From: Lachnospiraceae bacterium
Lineage (GTDB): Bacteria; Bacillota; Clostridia; Lachnospirales; Lachnospiraceae
Length of the DNA: 33,621 nt
Direction: 5' to 3'
Assembly: GCA_015057615.1 (NCBI GenBank)
Contig: SVEA01000055.1
Coordinates: forward strand, 1 to 33,621
The notes beneath the pieces were generated by a model, which saw nothing but the letters and a program-made list of their open reading frames with translations, had not been told where the DNA came from and made no database searches. A program made the translations under genes and the position numbers. Below, one piece after another: positions 9,954 through 19,763 of the stretch. Positions within the stretch are counted from its first letter, which is position 1; the number at the start of each line of letters is the position of its first letter.

Positions 9954-11093
9954 ATGGAAAAAGTAGTGGTAGGAATGTCCGGAGGCGTAGACTCATCTGT
10001 GGCAGCATACCTATTGAAGGAACAGGGATATGAGGTCATTGGTGTAACGATGCAGATCTGGCAGGATGAGGATGTCTGTACCATGGAGGAAAATGGCGGA
10101 TGCTGCGGACTCAGCGCGGTAGAGGATGCCAGAAGAGTGGCAGCAGTGCTGGATATCCCTTACTACGTCATGAACTTTAAGCAGGAATTTAAAGCTAACG
10201 TTATGGATTACTTTGCTTGCGAGTATCTGCAGGCAAGGACTCCAAACCCGTGCATTGCTTGTAATCGGTATGTAAAATGGGAATCTCTGCTGAAGCGTTC
10301 CATGGGGATTGGTGCTTCCTTTATAGCAACCGGACATTACGCAAGAATTATTCGGCTGCCAAACGGCAGATATACGATACGAAAATCTGTGACCCAGGCA
10401 AAGGATCAAACCTATGCTTTATATAACCTTACGCAGCATCAGCTTGCACATACCCTAATGCCGGTTGGGGAATATGAAAAGGACCGGATCCGTGAGATTG
10501 CTAAGGAGCAGATGCTTCCCGTAGCGAATAAACCGGACAGTCAGGAGATATGTTTTGTACCGGATCATGATTATGCCGGCTTTATTAAAGATTATCTGAA
10601 GGAAAATGAAGACCGGATAAAAAAGAACCCGAGTTTTCCGGTTAAGGATGGTGTTCCGGCAGGCTTAACTCCCGGTAATTTTGTGAATACCGCGGGAGAA
10701 ATTATCGGAAGGCACAAAGGATTAATTCACTATACGATTGGGCAGAGAAAGGGTTTAAACTTAGCAATGGGACAACCTATGTTTGTCCTAGAGCTAAAGC
10801 CGGACACAAACGAGGTCATCATAGGAAGCGGGAAGGAAGTTTTTTCCGACCGACTGTATGCGAACCATTTGAATTTTATGGCGATAGAAGATCTTGACGG
10901 AGAAATGGCGGTAGAAGCCAAAATCCGTTACAGCCACAAAGGGGCACGGGCGATCATTAAGAAAACAGCGGGAGATGAGATACAATGTATCTTTGAGGAA
11001 CCGCAGAGAGCGATCACACCAGGACAAGCGGTAGTATTTTATAAAGAGGATATTATTATCGGCGGCGGAACGATTATTAGTAAAAAAGAATGA
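9954..11093 (+). CDS. mnmA: tRNA-specific 2-thiouridylase MnmA
   Basis: Places the 2-thio group on U34 of Glu, Gln and Lys tRNAs, using ATP and persulfide sulfur from a cysteine desulfurase. From this start the protein is 379 aa. The PP-loop is GMSGGVDSS at 7-15. The two catalytic Cys are Cys103 (NPCIACNRYVKW) and Cys200 (SQEICFVPDHDY). GHYAR and YTIGQRKGL are family motifs. An in-frame ATG at 9930 adds eight residues, but the MEKVVVGMSGG start is the usual N-terminus and a GAAAGG lies upstream of it. Its place after nifS-nifU fits a sulfur-relay role. The stop codon is followed at once by a family B remnant and a strong terminator. Confidence 0.95.
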   Translation: MEKVVVGMSGGVDSSVAAYLLKEQGYEVIGVTMQIWQDEDVCTMEENGGCCGLSAVEDARRVAAVLDIPYYVMNFKQEFKANVMDYFACEYLQARTPNPCIACNRYVKWESLLKRSMGIGASFIATGHYARIIRLPNGRYTIRKSVTQAKDQTYALYNLTQHQLAHTLMPVGEYEKDRIREIAKEQMLPVANKPDSQEICFVPDHDYAGFIKDYLKENEDRIKKNPSFPVKDGVPAGLTPGNFVNTAGEIIGRHKGLIHYTIGQRKGLNLAMGQPMFVLELKPDTNEVIIGSGKEVFSDRLYANHLNFMAIEDLDGEMAVEAKIRYSHKGARAIIKKTAGDEIQCIFEEPQRAITPGQAVVFYKEDIIIGGGTIISKKE

Positions 11094-11118
11094 TTCAAGT
11101 GTCAAAAGCTGATTTAAT
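11092..11118. repeat. Family B left-end remnant at the mnmA stop
   Basis: GATTCAAGTGTCAAAAGC with TGATTTA matches the left terminus of family B. It begins within the TGA stop codon of mnmA and breaks off after about 27 bases. The full copy at 19762 touches the copA stop codon in the same way. Confidence 0.6.
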
Positions 11119-11124
11119 AGAAAT

Positions 11125-11186
11125 GAAAGGCTATGATAAGATACCTGCAATAGTAAGCCAGCAGGTAATTTGTCACAGCCCTTTTT
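11125..11186 (+). terminator. Rho-independent terminator of mnmA
   Basis: A long stem with outer AAAGG-CT and AGCCCTTT arms and inner perfect TACCTGC / GCAGGTA arms, ending in CTTTTT. The stem is about 23 positions with few mismatches. It ends the nifS-mnmA transcription unit. Confidence 0.8.
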
Positions 11187-11187
11187 A

Positions 11188-11360
11188 TCGTATAGGAAAT
11201 TGCGTCCTATACGACAAAAAACCTCCATGCGAACATAGTTTGCATTGGGATGACGTACTCAGCACGTAACGAATACTTGAAACATGTATTCGTAAGGTAT
11301 TTATCTGCCTGCGGCAGAACGCGCTCGGCACGAGAGTTTGCCAAGGCAAACTTTGCTACT
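11188..11360. repeat. Family A modular palindromic element, long copy
   Basis: A mosaic of hairpins in order: TCGTATAGGA / TCCTATACGA (loop AATTGCG), a GCGAACATAGTTTGC segment, CGAATAC / GTATTCG, CTGCCTGCGGCAG, and GAGTTTGCC / GGCAAACTT, ending GCTACT. Other copies lie at 16046-16140 (short) and 25371-25510 (inverted). The frames across it are not genes. Confidence 0.75.
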
Positions 11361-11454
11361 GTAAGGAAGGTCCGTTCTTCAAAACCGTGCATAAATATGC
11401 TGCAATTGGGATTTGAAACAACGGTCGAGCGTAGCATATATGCGATCCTTACAG
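11359..11454. other. Nested inverted repeats downstream of hisK
   Basis: CTGTAAGGA (11359-11367) pairs with TCCTTACAG (11446-11454). Inside, GCATAAATATGCT faces AGCATATATGC, and CCGTTCTTCAAA can pair with TTTGAAACAACGG. No T-run follows on either strand, so it is not a standard terminator. It is absent from the other family A copies. It may be a 3' UTR structure of the minus-strand hisK transcript or another repeat module. Confidence 0.45.
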
Positions 11455-11459
11455 CTTCT

Positions 11460-12275
11460 TTATAGTTTCTGGAACACCGGTTTTCCCTGATGAAAAACGG
11501 CATAGTAGCGATAACCTAAGCTCTTTAATAATTCCGACACGCTTTCAAAGTCGTAGCAGAGGTACTCCGGTGCATGGGCATCGGAACCGATTGTAATAAG
11601 CTCGCCACCAAGCTCACGGTAAAGCTTTAGTACCTCTGCGTCCGGATGAGGACGTCCCAGTCCATATTTGTAGCCGGAGGAATTGACTTCAATACCCTTT
11701 CCATGGGAGATAATGATTTTTAAAGCTTCCTCTAACAGATCCAGATAATCGCGATAGGAATAGTGGAAGTTTTCTGTTAACGGCTTTGGTATATACCGAA
11801 TGATATAATCAATATGTCCATATACATGGAAGTCGTTAATTGCCTGACAGTTTTCAATAATCGTCTCATAATAGCGGCGAATCCCTTCCTCCACCGTCTT
11901 ATCCGCCCAATATTCCGGGTAATAGGGATCATAATGATCAACGACATGGGAGGAGCCAATGATAAAATCAAACGGATAGCTTTTTATAAGAGAAGTGATC
12001 CGGTCTTTTAGATGGGGTTGTAATCCCAGCTCAATTCCGGTTAAAATGGTAATCCGATCCTGATAGCGCTCTTTCATATTCTTTAGCTTTGTACGATATT
12101 CCTCTACATCAAATACAAAATCATATCCATCCCGGATTGGATAATCATAATCCATATGATCCGTAAAGCATATCTCCTTCATACCATGCCTGATCGCGCT
12201 TTCAATCATATCCTCCATGGAAGCTTTGCTGTCATTAGAAAAATTGGAATGCATATGGCAATCTGCCTCAATCAA
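11460..12275 (-). CDS. hisK: Histidinol-phosphatase, PHP family
   Basis: A metal-dependent phosphoesterase of the PHP superfamily, predicted to remove phosphate from L-histidinol phosphate in histidine synthesis. The preferred start is a TTG at 12275, with GGGAG eight bases upstream, giving 271 aa starting MIEADCHMHSNFSND. Metal ligands are visible in DCHMHSNFS, GIELGLQ, IGSSHVVDHYDP, HIDYIIRYI and IGSDAHAPEYL. A second TTG one codon upstream is also possible; the longer frame to 12305 lacks a ribosome binding site. No other his gene is near, so HisK specificity rests on overall similarity, and another phosphoester substrate cannot be excluded. It lies 64 bp downstream of rqcH on the same strand. 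Confidence 0.85.
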   Translation of the reverse strand: MIEADCHMHSNFSNDSKASMEDMIESAIRHGMKEICFTDHMDYDYPIRDGYDFVFDVEEYRTKLKNMKERYQDRITILTGIELGLQPHLKDRITSLIKSYPFDFIIGSSHVVDHYDPYYPEYWADKTVEEGIRRYYETIIENCQAINDFHVYGHIDYIIRYIPKPLTENFHYSYRDYLDLLEEALKIIISHGKGIEVNSSGYKYGLGRPHPDAEVLKLYRELGGELITIGSDAHAPEYLCYDFESVSELLKSLGYRYYAVFHQGKPVFQKL

Positions 12276-12339
12276 CAAGATCTCTCCCTTCTGTAAAATG
12301 CTCAAATTCTATAGTTTGTTTTTCGGTTAAGCTTTATAT

Positions 12340-14109
12340 TTACTTGATCTGCTCAATACCGGATATATCCGTAGAAGCTACCATGGAATAATTGGTATAG
12401 TAAACGACGAATCCCGGCTTGCCTCCGTTTGGTTTTTTTACGTTTTTCTTTAAGGTGTAATCAATTTCAACCTTTTCTGCATCTCTGGCACTGGAATAGT
12501 AGGCAGCCAGTCTAGCAGCTTCCTCAAAGGTGCGGTCCGGAAGCTCGCTTCCCCCTGCCTTCACGATCACATGGGAACCGGCGATCTTTTTCGCATGGAA
12601 CCACCAATCGCCCCCTTCGGCAAACTTAAAGGTAAGTGCATCATTTTGAAAATTGTTTTTTCCGATGTAGATCGAATAGCCGTCGGAGGAAACATAATGA
12701 AGGGGTTTGCTTTTTCCTGTCACTTTCTTCGCCTTTACCTTCATGTTACCCTGCTTTTTGCCGGTATATTTTTTTTTGATATAACCGTATTCCATCAGTT
12801 CCCGTTTTAGGTCGGTTAAATCATCTTCCTCCGATGCAATATCAAGGGCAGCGCGAATGGATTCCAGATGGGTGAGATCATCGGCGGTATCCTGAACTAG
12901 CTCTGATAAGGCTTCATAGGTCCGTTTCAGCTTATTGTATTTTTCAAAATAATGCTTTGCATTCTCCATTGGTGCCAGCGTCGGATCGAGGGGGATGGTG
13001 ATTTCTTTATCGGTATAATAATTGACGGCTTTTAATTCTTTTGCACCCGGTTCTAATCCGTAGCCGTAAGCGGTGATTAACTCGCCGTATACCTTGAATT
13101 TATCTCTTTTCTCCGTATCCTTTAACTGCTTTAACTGCAAATCATATTTTTTACTTTCCCGGTCGATCGCATTCGATAGAATTTTACGAAGGTCAGCAGA
13201 TTTTTGATGGATACGGGAAAGAGCGGTTTTTTTAGCATAGTATTTCTCCAGCATAGCAGAGACCGAGTCATAGGGCTGTATCTCGTGGTTTTTATAGCAG
13301 GAGAGGGTAACACTGGCGAATTCAACCGGGGAACCATTAAGGGTCACAATATTAGGAGTAAACCTTGCCTCCTTAACGTCCTCCATCAACCGTTCCAGAT
13401 TGCGGAACAGATGCAAACCGGCAGCTTCTCCTACAGATGCCGCGGATAGGGAGGCATCTAAGGAAGCGCGGCAGCACAGCTCATTAGCAATGAGCGGACT
13501 GATACCGGTGAGGCTGGTATAGATCGCCTTGCTAAGGGGCATCGGTTTCTGTAAAACAGTTTCCAAAAAGGTATTCTGATCAAGGGTCAATGGGTCATAT
13601 TTCTTCCTGGTCTCCGGTATAAAATAATCCCGTCCCGGAAGGACCTCCCGGACGGAGCTTACGAATAGATTCACCCTCTTAATGCTGTCAATTATTTTCA
13701 TATCTTCATCACAGAAGATGATATTACTGTGCTTTCCCATCAATTCGATAATTAAAAATTTGATACGAACATCTCCAAGTTCGTCAAGATGCTCCAGCTT
13801 AAAATTAATGATTCGTTCTAAACCGGGCTGCGAAATATCTAATATCCGTGCGCTTGCCAGATGTTTTCGAAGCAGCATGCAGAAATTCGGAGCTGTCATA
13901 GGGTTCGACTTATTATTCTCCGTCAGATATGCAAGCGGCAGACTGGCATCTGCGGATAGCAGCAGTTTATAGGGATCCCTTGCCGAACCCTTTATTGTTA
14001 AAATTAGTTCATCTTTTTCGGGCTGCGCGATCTTATTGATCCTTCCGCCCATAAGAGTCTGACGCAATTCGTTGACAATATTTGCAATAACAATTCCATC
14101 GAAAGCCAT
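12340..14109 (-). CDS. rqcH: Ribosome quality control protein RqcH (NFACT, formerly fibronectin-binding)
   Basis: Homologue of eukaryotic Rqc2/NEMF. It binds obstructed 50S subunits and recruits Ala-tRNA to add C-terminal alanine tails that mark stalled peptides for decay. The 589-aa protein starts MAFDGIVIANIVNEL, the NFACT-N signature. A helix-hairpin-helix part with AIYTSLTGISPLIANEL follows. A charged coiled-coil middle covers about 290-430. The C-terminal NFACT-R domain contains WWFHAKKIAGSHVIVK. The ATG at 14109 has AAAGGAG seven bases upstream; a TTG two codons earlier is also in frame. Older annotation as fibronectin/fibrinogen-binding protein comes from a minor surface activity of homologues. 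A weak TATAAT (minus strand, 14197-14202) may be its promoter. Confidence 0.93.
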   Translation of the reverse strand: MAFDGIVIANIVNELRQTLMGGRINKIAQPEKDELILTIKGSARDPYKLLLSADASLPLAYLTENNKSNPMTAPNFCMLLRKHLASARILDISQPGLERIINFKLEHLDELGDVRIKFLIIELMGKHSNIIFCDEDMKIIDSIKRVNLFVSSVREVLPGRDYFIPETRKKYDPLTLDQNTFLETVLQKPMPLSKAIYTSLTGISPLIANELCCRASLDASLSAASVGEAAGLHLFRNLERLMEDVKEARFTPNIVTLNGSPVEFASVTLSCYKNHEIQPYDSVSAMLEKYYAKKTALSRIHQKSADLRKILSNAIDRESKKYDLQLKQLKDTEKRDKFKVYGELITAYGYGLEPGAKELKAVNYYTDKEITIPLDPTLAPMENAKHYFEKYNKLKRTYEALSELVQDTADDLTHLESIRAALDIASEEDDLTDLKRELMEYGYIKKKYTGKKQGNMKVKAKKVTGKSKPLHYVSSDGYSIYIGKNNFQNDALTFKFAEGGDWWFHAKKIAGSHVIVKAGGSELPDRTFEEAARLAAYYSSARDAEKVEIDYTLKKNVKKPNGGKPGFVVYYTNYSMVASTDISGIEQIK

Positions 14110-14262
14110 AATCAATCTCCTTTATCAAAACGTTCCGTAGAACGGTAAAATTTAATCTGTGTCATATCGTAAAGTTAGGATTGCTGTATTTACAAAATTA
14201 TATCATACTATCAAGAAAAAGTATAAATTGTTTTAAGATTCTATTCTTATCAAAATCTTAAG

Positions 14263-14278
14263 ATGACTTATGACATTT
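14263..14278. promoter_or_regulatory. 16-bp motif ATGACTTATGACATTT, copy 1
   Basis: The same motif recurs with one change each at 16654-16669 and 25338-25353, each time in a regulatory gap (gdhA/rqcH, csoR/DUF3781 and argS/cheX). Similarity to the third copy extends on both sides (AATCTT before, ATCC and GTATAA after). Function is unknown. The rest of the 14110-14429 gap is AT-rich with nothing else recognised. Confidence 0.4.
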
Positions 14279-14429
14279 ACATCCGTATAAAAATTAATAC
14301 GTACGGTTGAATAATTTTTGAAAAAAGAATAAGTGAGAACAGAATTTGCCATAACATAGTGGGATAGCTGCCATAATTAATAATTATATGAAATATTGAA
14401 TATTTATGTAGTAATTACAAAAAAAGTTC

Positions 14430-14458
14430 TTGAATTAAGAGGAAGGGATGGATATAAT
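14430..14458 (+). promoter_or_regulatory. Sigma-A promoter of gdhA
   Basis: TTGAAT at 14430-14435, a 17-base spacer and a perfect TATAAT at 14453-14458. Transcription would start near 14465, giving a leader of about 120 nt. Confidence 0.8.
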
Positions 14459-14476
14459 AAAAAAGCGGATACAAAG

Positions 14477-14506
14477 GCGCATTTGGTTTGTGAAATGCGC
14501 TCTTTT
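14477..14506 (+). terminator. Terminator-like hairpin in the gdhA leader
   Basis: GCGCATTT (14477-14484) pairs perfectly with AAATGCGC (14493-14500) and is followed by TCTTTT. It lies only about 12 nt into the transcript and before the coding region, so it could attenuate gdhA or stabilise the 5' end. The outer sequence TACAAAG can also pair with CTTTGTA near 14523-14529. The U-tract is short, so termination strength is uncertain. Confidence 0.45.
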
Positions 14507-14581
14507 ACAACTCAAGTGCGTGGCTTTGTAATTTCCTTGTATATTTGTTCCTTACGTCTTATTTTAGCCAAAGGAGATTAA

Positions 14582-15919
<1,338 letters not shown>

Positions 15920-16003
15920 GATACACGCAATTTAATATATTCATATAGTAATAGTCCAGGCTTGATCAATCAGCATTCTATTATTTATAACCTAGTTGTA
16001 GAG

Positions 16004-16045
16004 AAAAGGGCGGGAGTGTCAATACATCCCGTCTTTTACTTTTTT
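16004..16045 (+). terminator. Rho-independent terminator of gdhA
   Basis: AAAAGGGCGGGA pairs with TCCCGTCTTTT (11 pairs including G-U) around a 10-nt loop and is followed by ACTTTTTT. The T-run merges into the family A repeat that starts at 16046. Confidence 0.85.
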
Positions 16046-16140
16046 CGTCGTATAGGAAATTGCGTCCTATACGACAAAAAACGCTCCGCTAAGGAACGCG
16101 CTCGGAGCAAGAGTTTGCCAAGGCAAACTCTTTGCTACTA
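16046..16140. repeat. Family A modular palindromic element, short copy
   Basis: It contains the TCGTATAGGA / TCCTATACGA hairpin, then GCTCCG / CGGAGC around AAGGAACGCGCT, then the perfect GAGTTTGCC / GGCAAACTC hairpin, ending TTTGCTACTA. The middle modules of the 11188 copy are missing. It is inserted against the gdhA terminator. The rest of the gap to 16243 shows a run of nine C (16196-16204) and no gene. Confidence 0.8.
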
Positions 16141-16242
16141 ATAACATATTGATTGTATCAGACCTTTTCTCATGGAAGGAAGGTTATTCCTTTGTCCCCC
16201 CCCCAATAGAAAACGCTTCTATAAGATCTATCCGGTAATCCA

Positions 16243-16509
16243 TTATTCGACTGTCGCATCCTTACTTTGATGAGCCGTAATGATGGTGTAACTGTAAGCG
16301 TTTACCGTAATCTCATATCCGTCGATATCGATGTACCAGTTTTTCCCCTTTCTAGTAATAACAGCATGTGCATCTTGAATTTTATTGCGGCACCATTTTA
16401 CTACATCATCTACATTTAACGCAAGATTTCTTTTAATTCGTTCCATACCCATATCCGTTGTATGCAGCTTATCTATATTTTGCAGTAGAGCGCACATCGT
16501 ATCGTCCAT
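16243..16509 (-). CDS. DUF3781-like small protein
   Basis: An 88-aa protein starting MDDTMCALLQNIDKLH, probably of the DUF3781 family of short Firmicutes proteins with unknown function. The C-terminal half (RKGKNWYIDIDGYEITVNAY) looks like a small beta-rich fold, and the N-terminal half is helical. The start at 16509 is chosen because AAAGGAG sits at ideal spacing; the longer frame to 16569 adds 20 residues with no ribosome binding site. It is divergent from csoR with a 285-bp gap. There is no transmembrane segment or signal peptide. No function is proposed. Confidence 0.7.
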   Translation of the reverse strand: MDDTMCALLQNIDKLHTTDMGMERIKRNLALNVDDVVKWCRNKIQDAHAVITRKGKNWYIDIDGYEITVNAYSYTIITAHQSKDATVE

Positions 16510-16653
16510 TTTTATTCTCCTTTGATGCGTTTGAGTTTTGCCGTTGCGCGGAAAGATGATATAAAGCAACGGTGCTTGTTTAATAAGAAAATCATATCAC
16601 ACTTCTTAGCCAACCTGAATATATAAGGTCCTATCATGTTCTTTGTTTTTTAT

Positions 16654-16669
16654 ATGATTTATGACATTT
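16654..16669. promoter_or_regulatory. 16-bp motif, copy 2 (ATGATTTATGACATTT)
   Basis: It differs by one base from the motif at 14263-14278. It lies 45 bp upstream of the csoR -35 box and within the promoter region of the divergent DUF3781 gene. Confidence 0.35.
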
Positions 16670-16713
16670 AAATCAATTTTTATATAGAAATTACAAGAAA
16701 GGATATAATAAGA

Positions 16714-16742
16714 TTGACAAAAAGTATTTGATTTTATATAAT
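16714..16742 (+). promoter_or_regulatory. Sigma-A promoter of csoR-copA
   Basis: Perfect TTGACA (16714-16719), a 17-base spacer and perfect TATAAT (16737-16742). The CsoR-type operator begins four bases downstream and would cover the transcription start, so this strong promoter needs repression. Confidence 0.88.
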
Positions 16743-16745
16743 AAT

Positions 16746-16764
16746 TATACCCAACGGGGGTATA
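16746..16764. promoter_or_regulatory. CsoR operator
   Basis: Inverted repeat TATACCC - 5 bases - GGGTATA, matching the known CsoR box (TACCC...GGGTA) of Firmicutes copper operons. It overlaps the predicted start of transcription. Binding by the adjacent CsoR product, released by Cu(I), is inferred. Confidence 0.85.
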
Positions 16765-16794
16765 GTATATAAAAATAGATTAGGAGGATATTCG

Positions 16795-17193
16795 ATGGCA
16801 GAAAAGCAAGCTTCAAATCAAGATATAGATAACAGCATGGATCAAATGGAAGAGGAGCTTCTTCAAGATTTTGATCACTGTAAGGCAGAGCATTGCCACA
16901 CGTCGGATTGCGATCGAAGGAAAACGGTCCGCGAGGCAAAATTAAAGGGGAATCTTCTTACAAGATTAAATCGGGTAGAGGGTCAGATCCGCGGTATTAA
17001 GGGCATGATCGAGAAGGATGTATATTGTGATGATGTGCTGAATCAAATTTCCGCGGCGCAGTCGGCGTTAAGCTCGATTAGCAAGCTGGTTCTTGAAAAT
17101 CATATCAAGGGCTGCCTTGTAAAAAGAATACATGCAGGGGAAGATGAGGTCATTGATGAGCTGCTGGCTACGATTCGAAAAATGCTAAAGTGA
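16795..17193 (+). CDS. csoR: Copper-sensing repressor CsoR with Cys/His-rich N-terminal extension
   Basis: A DUF156/CsoR-family all-helical repressor predicted to bind the operator 31 bp upstream and let go on binding Cu(I). The core (about 44-132, RLNRVEGQIRGIKGMIE) carries the Cys-His-Cys metal site: Cys78 (VYCDDVL), His103 and Cys107 (ENHIKGCL). The protein is 132 aa, longer than the roughly 90-105 aa usual for the family. The extra N-terminus is acidic and has a cluster of possible ligands: His28, Cys29, His33, Cys34, His35 and Cys39. AGGAGG precedes the ATG. copA follows after 101 bp, presumably in the same operon. Confidence 0.92.
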   Translation: MAEKQASNQDIDNSMDQMEEELLQDFDHCKAEHCHTSDCDRRKTVREAKLKGNLLTRLNRVEGQIRGIKGMIEKDVYCDDVLNQISAAQSALSSISKLVLENHIKGCLVKRIHAGEDEVIDELLATIRKMLK

Positions 17194-17294
17194 TCAATGC
17201 GAAACGTTATATTCATCGTCTCGAGAAATTCTTGGAAGCAGCAATTAATATAAAGTGATAAAGATGATCGAAGCATGGAAGGGAGTGACATTTT

Positions 17295-19763
17295 ATGAAT
17301 AAAGAAACGGTTAAGATAACCGGGATGACCTGTGCAGCATGTGCGCAGAGAATTCAAAAATCAGTGAGTAAGCTGGATGGAGTTAACGAAGCCAATGTTA
17401 ATATTGCTACGGAGAGGTTATCGGTCGAATATGAGGAAAGTAAAGTTTCTAAGGCTAAAATACAGGAAGTAGTTGAGAAGCTGGGATATGGAATTATTTG
17501 GGAAAAAAAGACGAATTCGGTTACCATTCCTATCGGCGGGATGACTTGCGCGGCTTGTGCCCAAAGGATTGAGAAAATATTAAATAAATTGGATGGTGTT
17601 GAGAAAGCCTCCGTTAATTTAGCAACCGAGAAGGCAACTGTTGTGTATGATCCGCAGGTTGTCCGTCTCTCGGGAATAAAAAAGAGCATCGAAAAGCTCG
17701 GATACAAGGCACTCGATATCGAGCAGGAAGGAACCATTGATCAGGATAAGCTTCGTAAGCAGAAAGAGATTAAAACCTTACGGACCAAATTTATTGTGTC
17801 CCTGATATTTGCGGTTCCCTTACTCTATTTTGCGATGGCGCCAATGGTATCCTGGTGGCCGTTTCCAATACCGGAATTTTTTGCCCCGATGATGCATCCG
17901 CTCAGGTATGCGATTCTGCAGCTGACCTTAGTTACTCCGATTATTATCGCCGGCTACCGTTTCTATACGGTCGGCTTCCGTGCCTTGTTGCAAAGAAGCC
18001 CGAACATGGATTCCTTAGTGGCAATCGGTACCTCGGCAGCCATGATATACAGTATTTACAATACCTTTGAAATTGCAGGCGGGAATCCCCATGCCGTAAT
18101 GGGACTGTATTATGAATCTGCAGGGGTTATCATCACCTTGATTCTTCTTGGAAAATCCTTAGAGGCGGTATCAAAAGGAAAGACCTCCGAAGCGATTAAG
18201 AAGCTGATTGGTCTCGCTCCTAAAACCGCGATTGTGATTCAGGACGGGAAGGAAATTGAGGTTCCTATTGAAGAGGTAGAAATCGGAGATGTCATAGTGG
18301 TAAAGCCAGGCGATAAAATTCCGGTAGACGGTGTGGTTCTTGAGGGAACAACAGCTATTGATGAAGCAATGCTTACTGGGGAAAGCATGCCGGTGGGTAA
18401 GAAAACCGGGGATCCGGTATATGCAGCAAGTATTAATAAGAATGGGATGATCCGGTTTCAGGCAACGAAGGTAGGAAAAGATACCGCATTGGCACAGATT
18501 ATTAAATTAGTGGAGGACGCACAGGGCTCCAAAGCACCGATTGCGCAGATCGCGGATATTGTATCCGGCTACTTTGTACCAATTGTTGTTATTATCGCAA
18601 TCGTTGCATTTGCAGCCTGGATGATTTCTGGGCAGTCCCTTGCCTTCTCCTTAACCATCTTTATCTCCGTGCTGGTTATCGCCTGCCCCTGTGCGCTGGG
18701 GCTTGCCACACCGACCGCAATCATGGTCGGAACCGGTAAGGGTGCAGAGAACGGTATCCTATTTAAGGGTGGAGAGGCTTTGGAAATGACCCATAAGATT
18801 ACTACGATTGTATTTGATAAGACAGGAACGATTACCGAAGGAAATCCGGAGGTAACGGATATTATTCCTACCCCCGGCTCAGACCGGAATAAATTATTGC
18901 AGTTAGCAGCTTCCGGAGAGAAGGGGTCGGAGCATCCGCTTGGTGATGCAATTGTTAGGGGTGCAGAAAAGGAAAACCTGGAGCTTTTAAGGGTGGAGCA
19001 ATTTGAAGCCATTCCTGGTCACGGAATTAAGGTAATCCTGGAGTCAAAGGAAGTACTCATCGGCAATAAGAAGCTAATGAAGGATAGAGAGATTGCCTTA
19101 AATGAGCTAAGTGCCAGATCGGATCAGTTAGCCGGGGAAGGCAAAACACCGATGTATGTTGCAGTAGATCATAAGCTTGCCGGAATCATTGCGGTTGCCG
19201 ATGTGGTGAAGGAAGGCAGTGCAAAGGCAATTCAGAAGCTTCAGGAAATGGGAATCGAGGTTGTCATGATTACCGGTGATAACCGTAAGACTGCCGAAGC
19301 GATCGCTAAGCAGGTAGGCATCTACCGCGTTCTTGCAGAAGTGCTGCCGCAGGATAAATCCAATGAGGTTAAGAAGCTGCAGGCAGAAGGTAAAAAGGTA
19401 TGTATGGTCGGTGATGGAATCAACGATGCCCCTGCTCTGGTGCAAGCGGATGTAGGTATGGCAATCGGTTCCGGTACGGATGTGGCGATGGAATCCGCGG
19501 ACATTGTTCTTATGCGAAGTGATTTGATGGATGTGCCGACGGCAATTCATTTAAGCAGGAGAACCATACGCAATATCAAAGAGAATTTGTTCTGGGCATT
19601 CGGTTATAATACGGCAGGCATTCCGATTGCGGCAGGCGTTCTCTACCTCTTTGGCGGACCGCTGTTAAGCCCAATGTTTGCAGCAGCGGCAATGTCCCTA
19701 AGTTCGGTTTCGGTTCTTACCAATGCGTTAAGATTAAAGAGATTTAAACCATATCATGAATGA
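17295..19763 (+). CDS. copA: Copper-exporting P1B-type ATPase CopA
   Basis: Pumps Cu(I) out of the cytoplasm at the cost of ATP. The protein is 822 aa. Two N-terminal heavy-metal-binding domains carry GMTCAACAQRI (Cys13/Cys16 and Cys85/Cys88). Eight transmembrane helices are expected. The transport-site CPC motif is Cys464-Pro-Cys466 in ACPCALGLATP. The phosphorylated residue is Asp508 in DKTGTIT. The actuator motif is LTGESMPV, the nucleotide-binding SEHPLG follows, and GDGINDAPAL is the hinge. All signatures of the Cu(I) class are present. GGGAG precedes the ATG. The TGA stop overlaps the first bases of a family B repeat, which separates copA from copZ. Confidence 0.96.
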   Translation: MNKETVKITGMTCAACAQRIQKSVSKLDGVNEANVNIATERLSVEYEESKVSKAKIQEVVEKLGYGIIWEKKTNSVTIPIGGMTCAACAQRIEKILNKLDGVEKASVNLATEKATVVYDPQVVRLSGIKKSIEKLGYKALDIEQEGTIDQDKLRKQKEIKTLRTKFIVSLIFAVPLLYFAMAPMVSWWPFPIPEFFAPMMHPLRYAILQLTLVTPIIIAGYRFYTVGFRALLQRSPNMDSLVAIGTSAAMIYSIYNTFEIAGGNPHAVMGLYYESAGVIITLILLGKSLEAVSKGKTSEAIKKLIGLAPKTAIVIQDGKEIEVPIEEVEIGDVIVVKPGDKIPVDGVVLEGTTAIDEAMLTGESMPVGKKTGDPVYAASINKNGMIRFQATKVGKDTALAQIIKLVEDAQGSKAPIAQIADIVSGYFVPIVVIIAIVAFAAWMISGQSLAFSLTIFISVLVIACPCALGLATPTAIMVGTGKGAENGILFKGGEALEMTHKITTIVFDKTGTITEGNPEVTDIIPTPGSDRNKLLQLAASGEKGSEHPLGDAIVRGAEKENLELLRVEQFEAIPGHGIKVILESKEVLIGNKKLMKDREIALNELSARSDQLAGEGKTPMYVAVDHKLAGIIAVADVVKEGSAKAIQKLQEMGIEVVMITGDNRKTAEAIAKQVGIYRVLAEVLPQDKSNEVKKLQAEGKKVCMVGDGINDAPALVQADVGMAIGSGTDVAMESADIVLMRSDLMDVPTAIHLSRRTIRNIKENLFWAFGYNTAGIPIAAGVLYLFGGPLLSPMFAAAAMSLSSVSVLTNALRLKRFKPYHE

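Noticed and set aside
11188-11222. Bidirectional terminator at the TCGTATAGGA hairpin
   Set aside because: On either strand the A-run, not a U-run, is on the 3' side, and the hairpin recurs as part of a dispersed repeat.
11207-11503. Open frames on both strands across the 11188 repeat
   Set aside because: They are made by the palindromic repeat modules and one overlaps the hisK end; no family features.
14396-14581. 61-aa open frame upstream of gdhA
   Set aside because: It overlaps the gdhA promoter and leader hairpin, has no ribosome binding site, and its sequence resembles no protein family.
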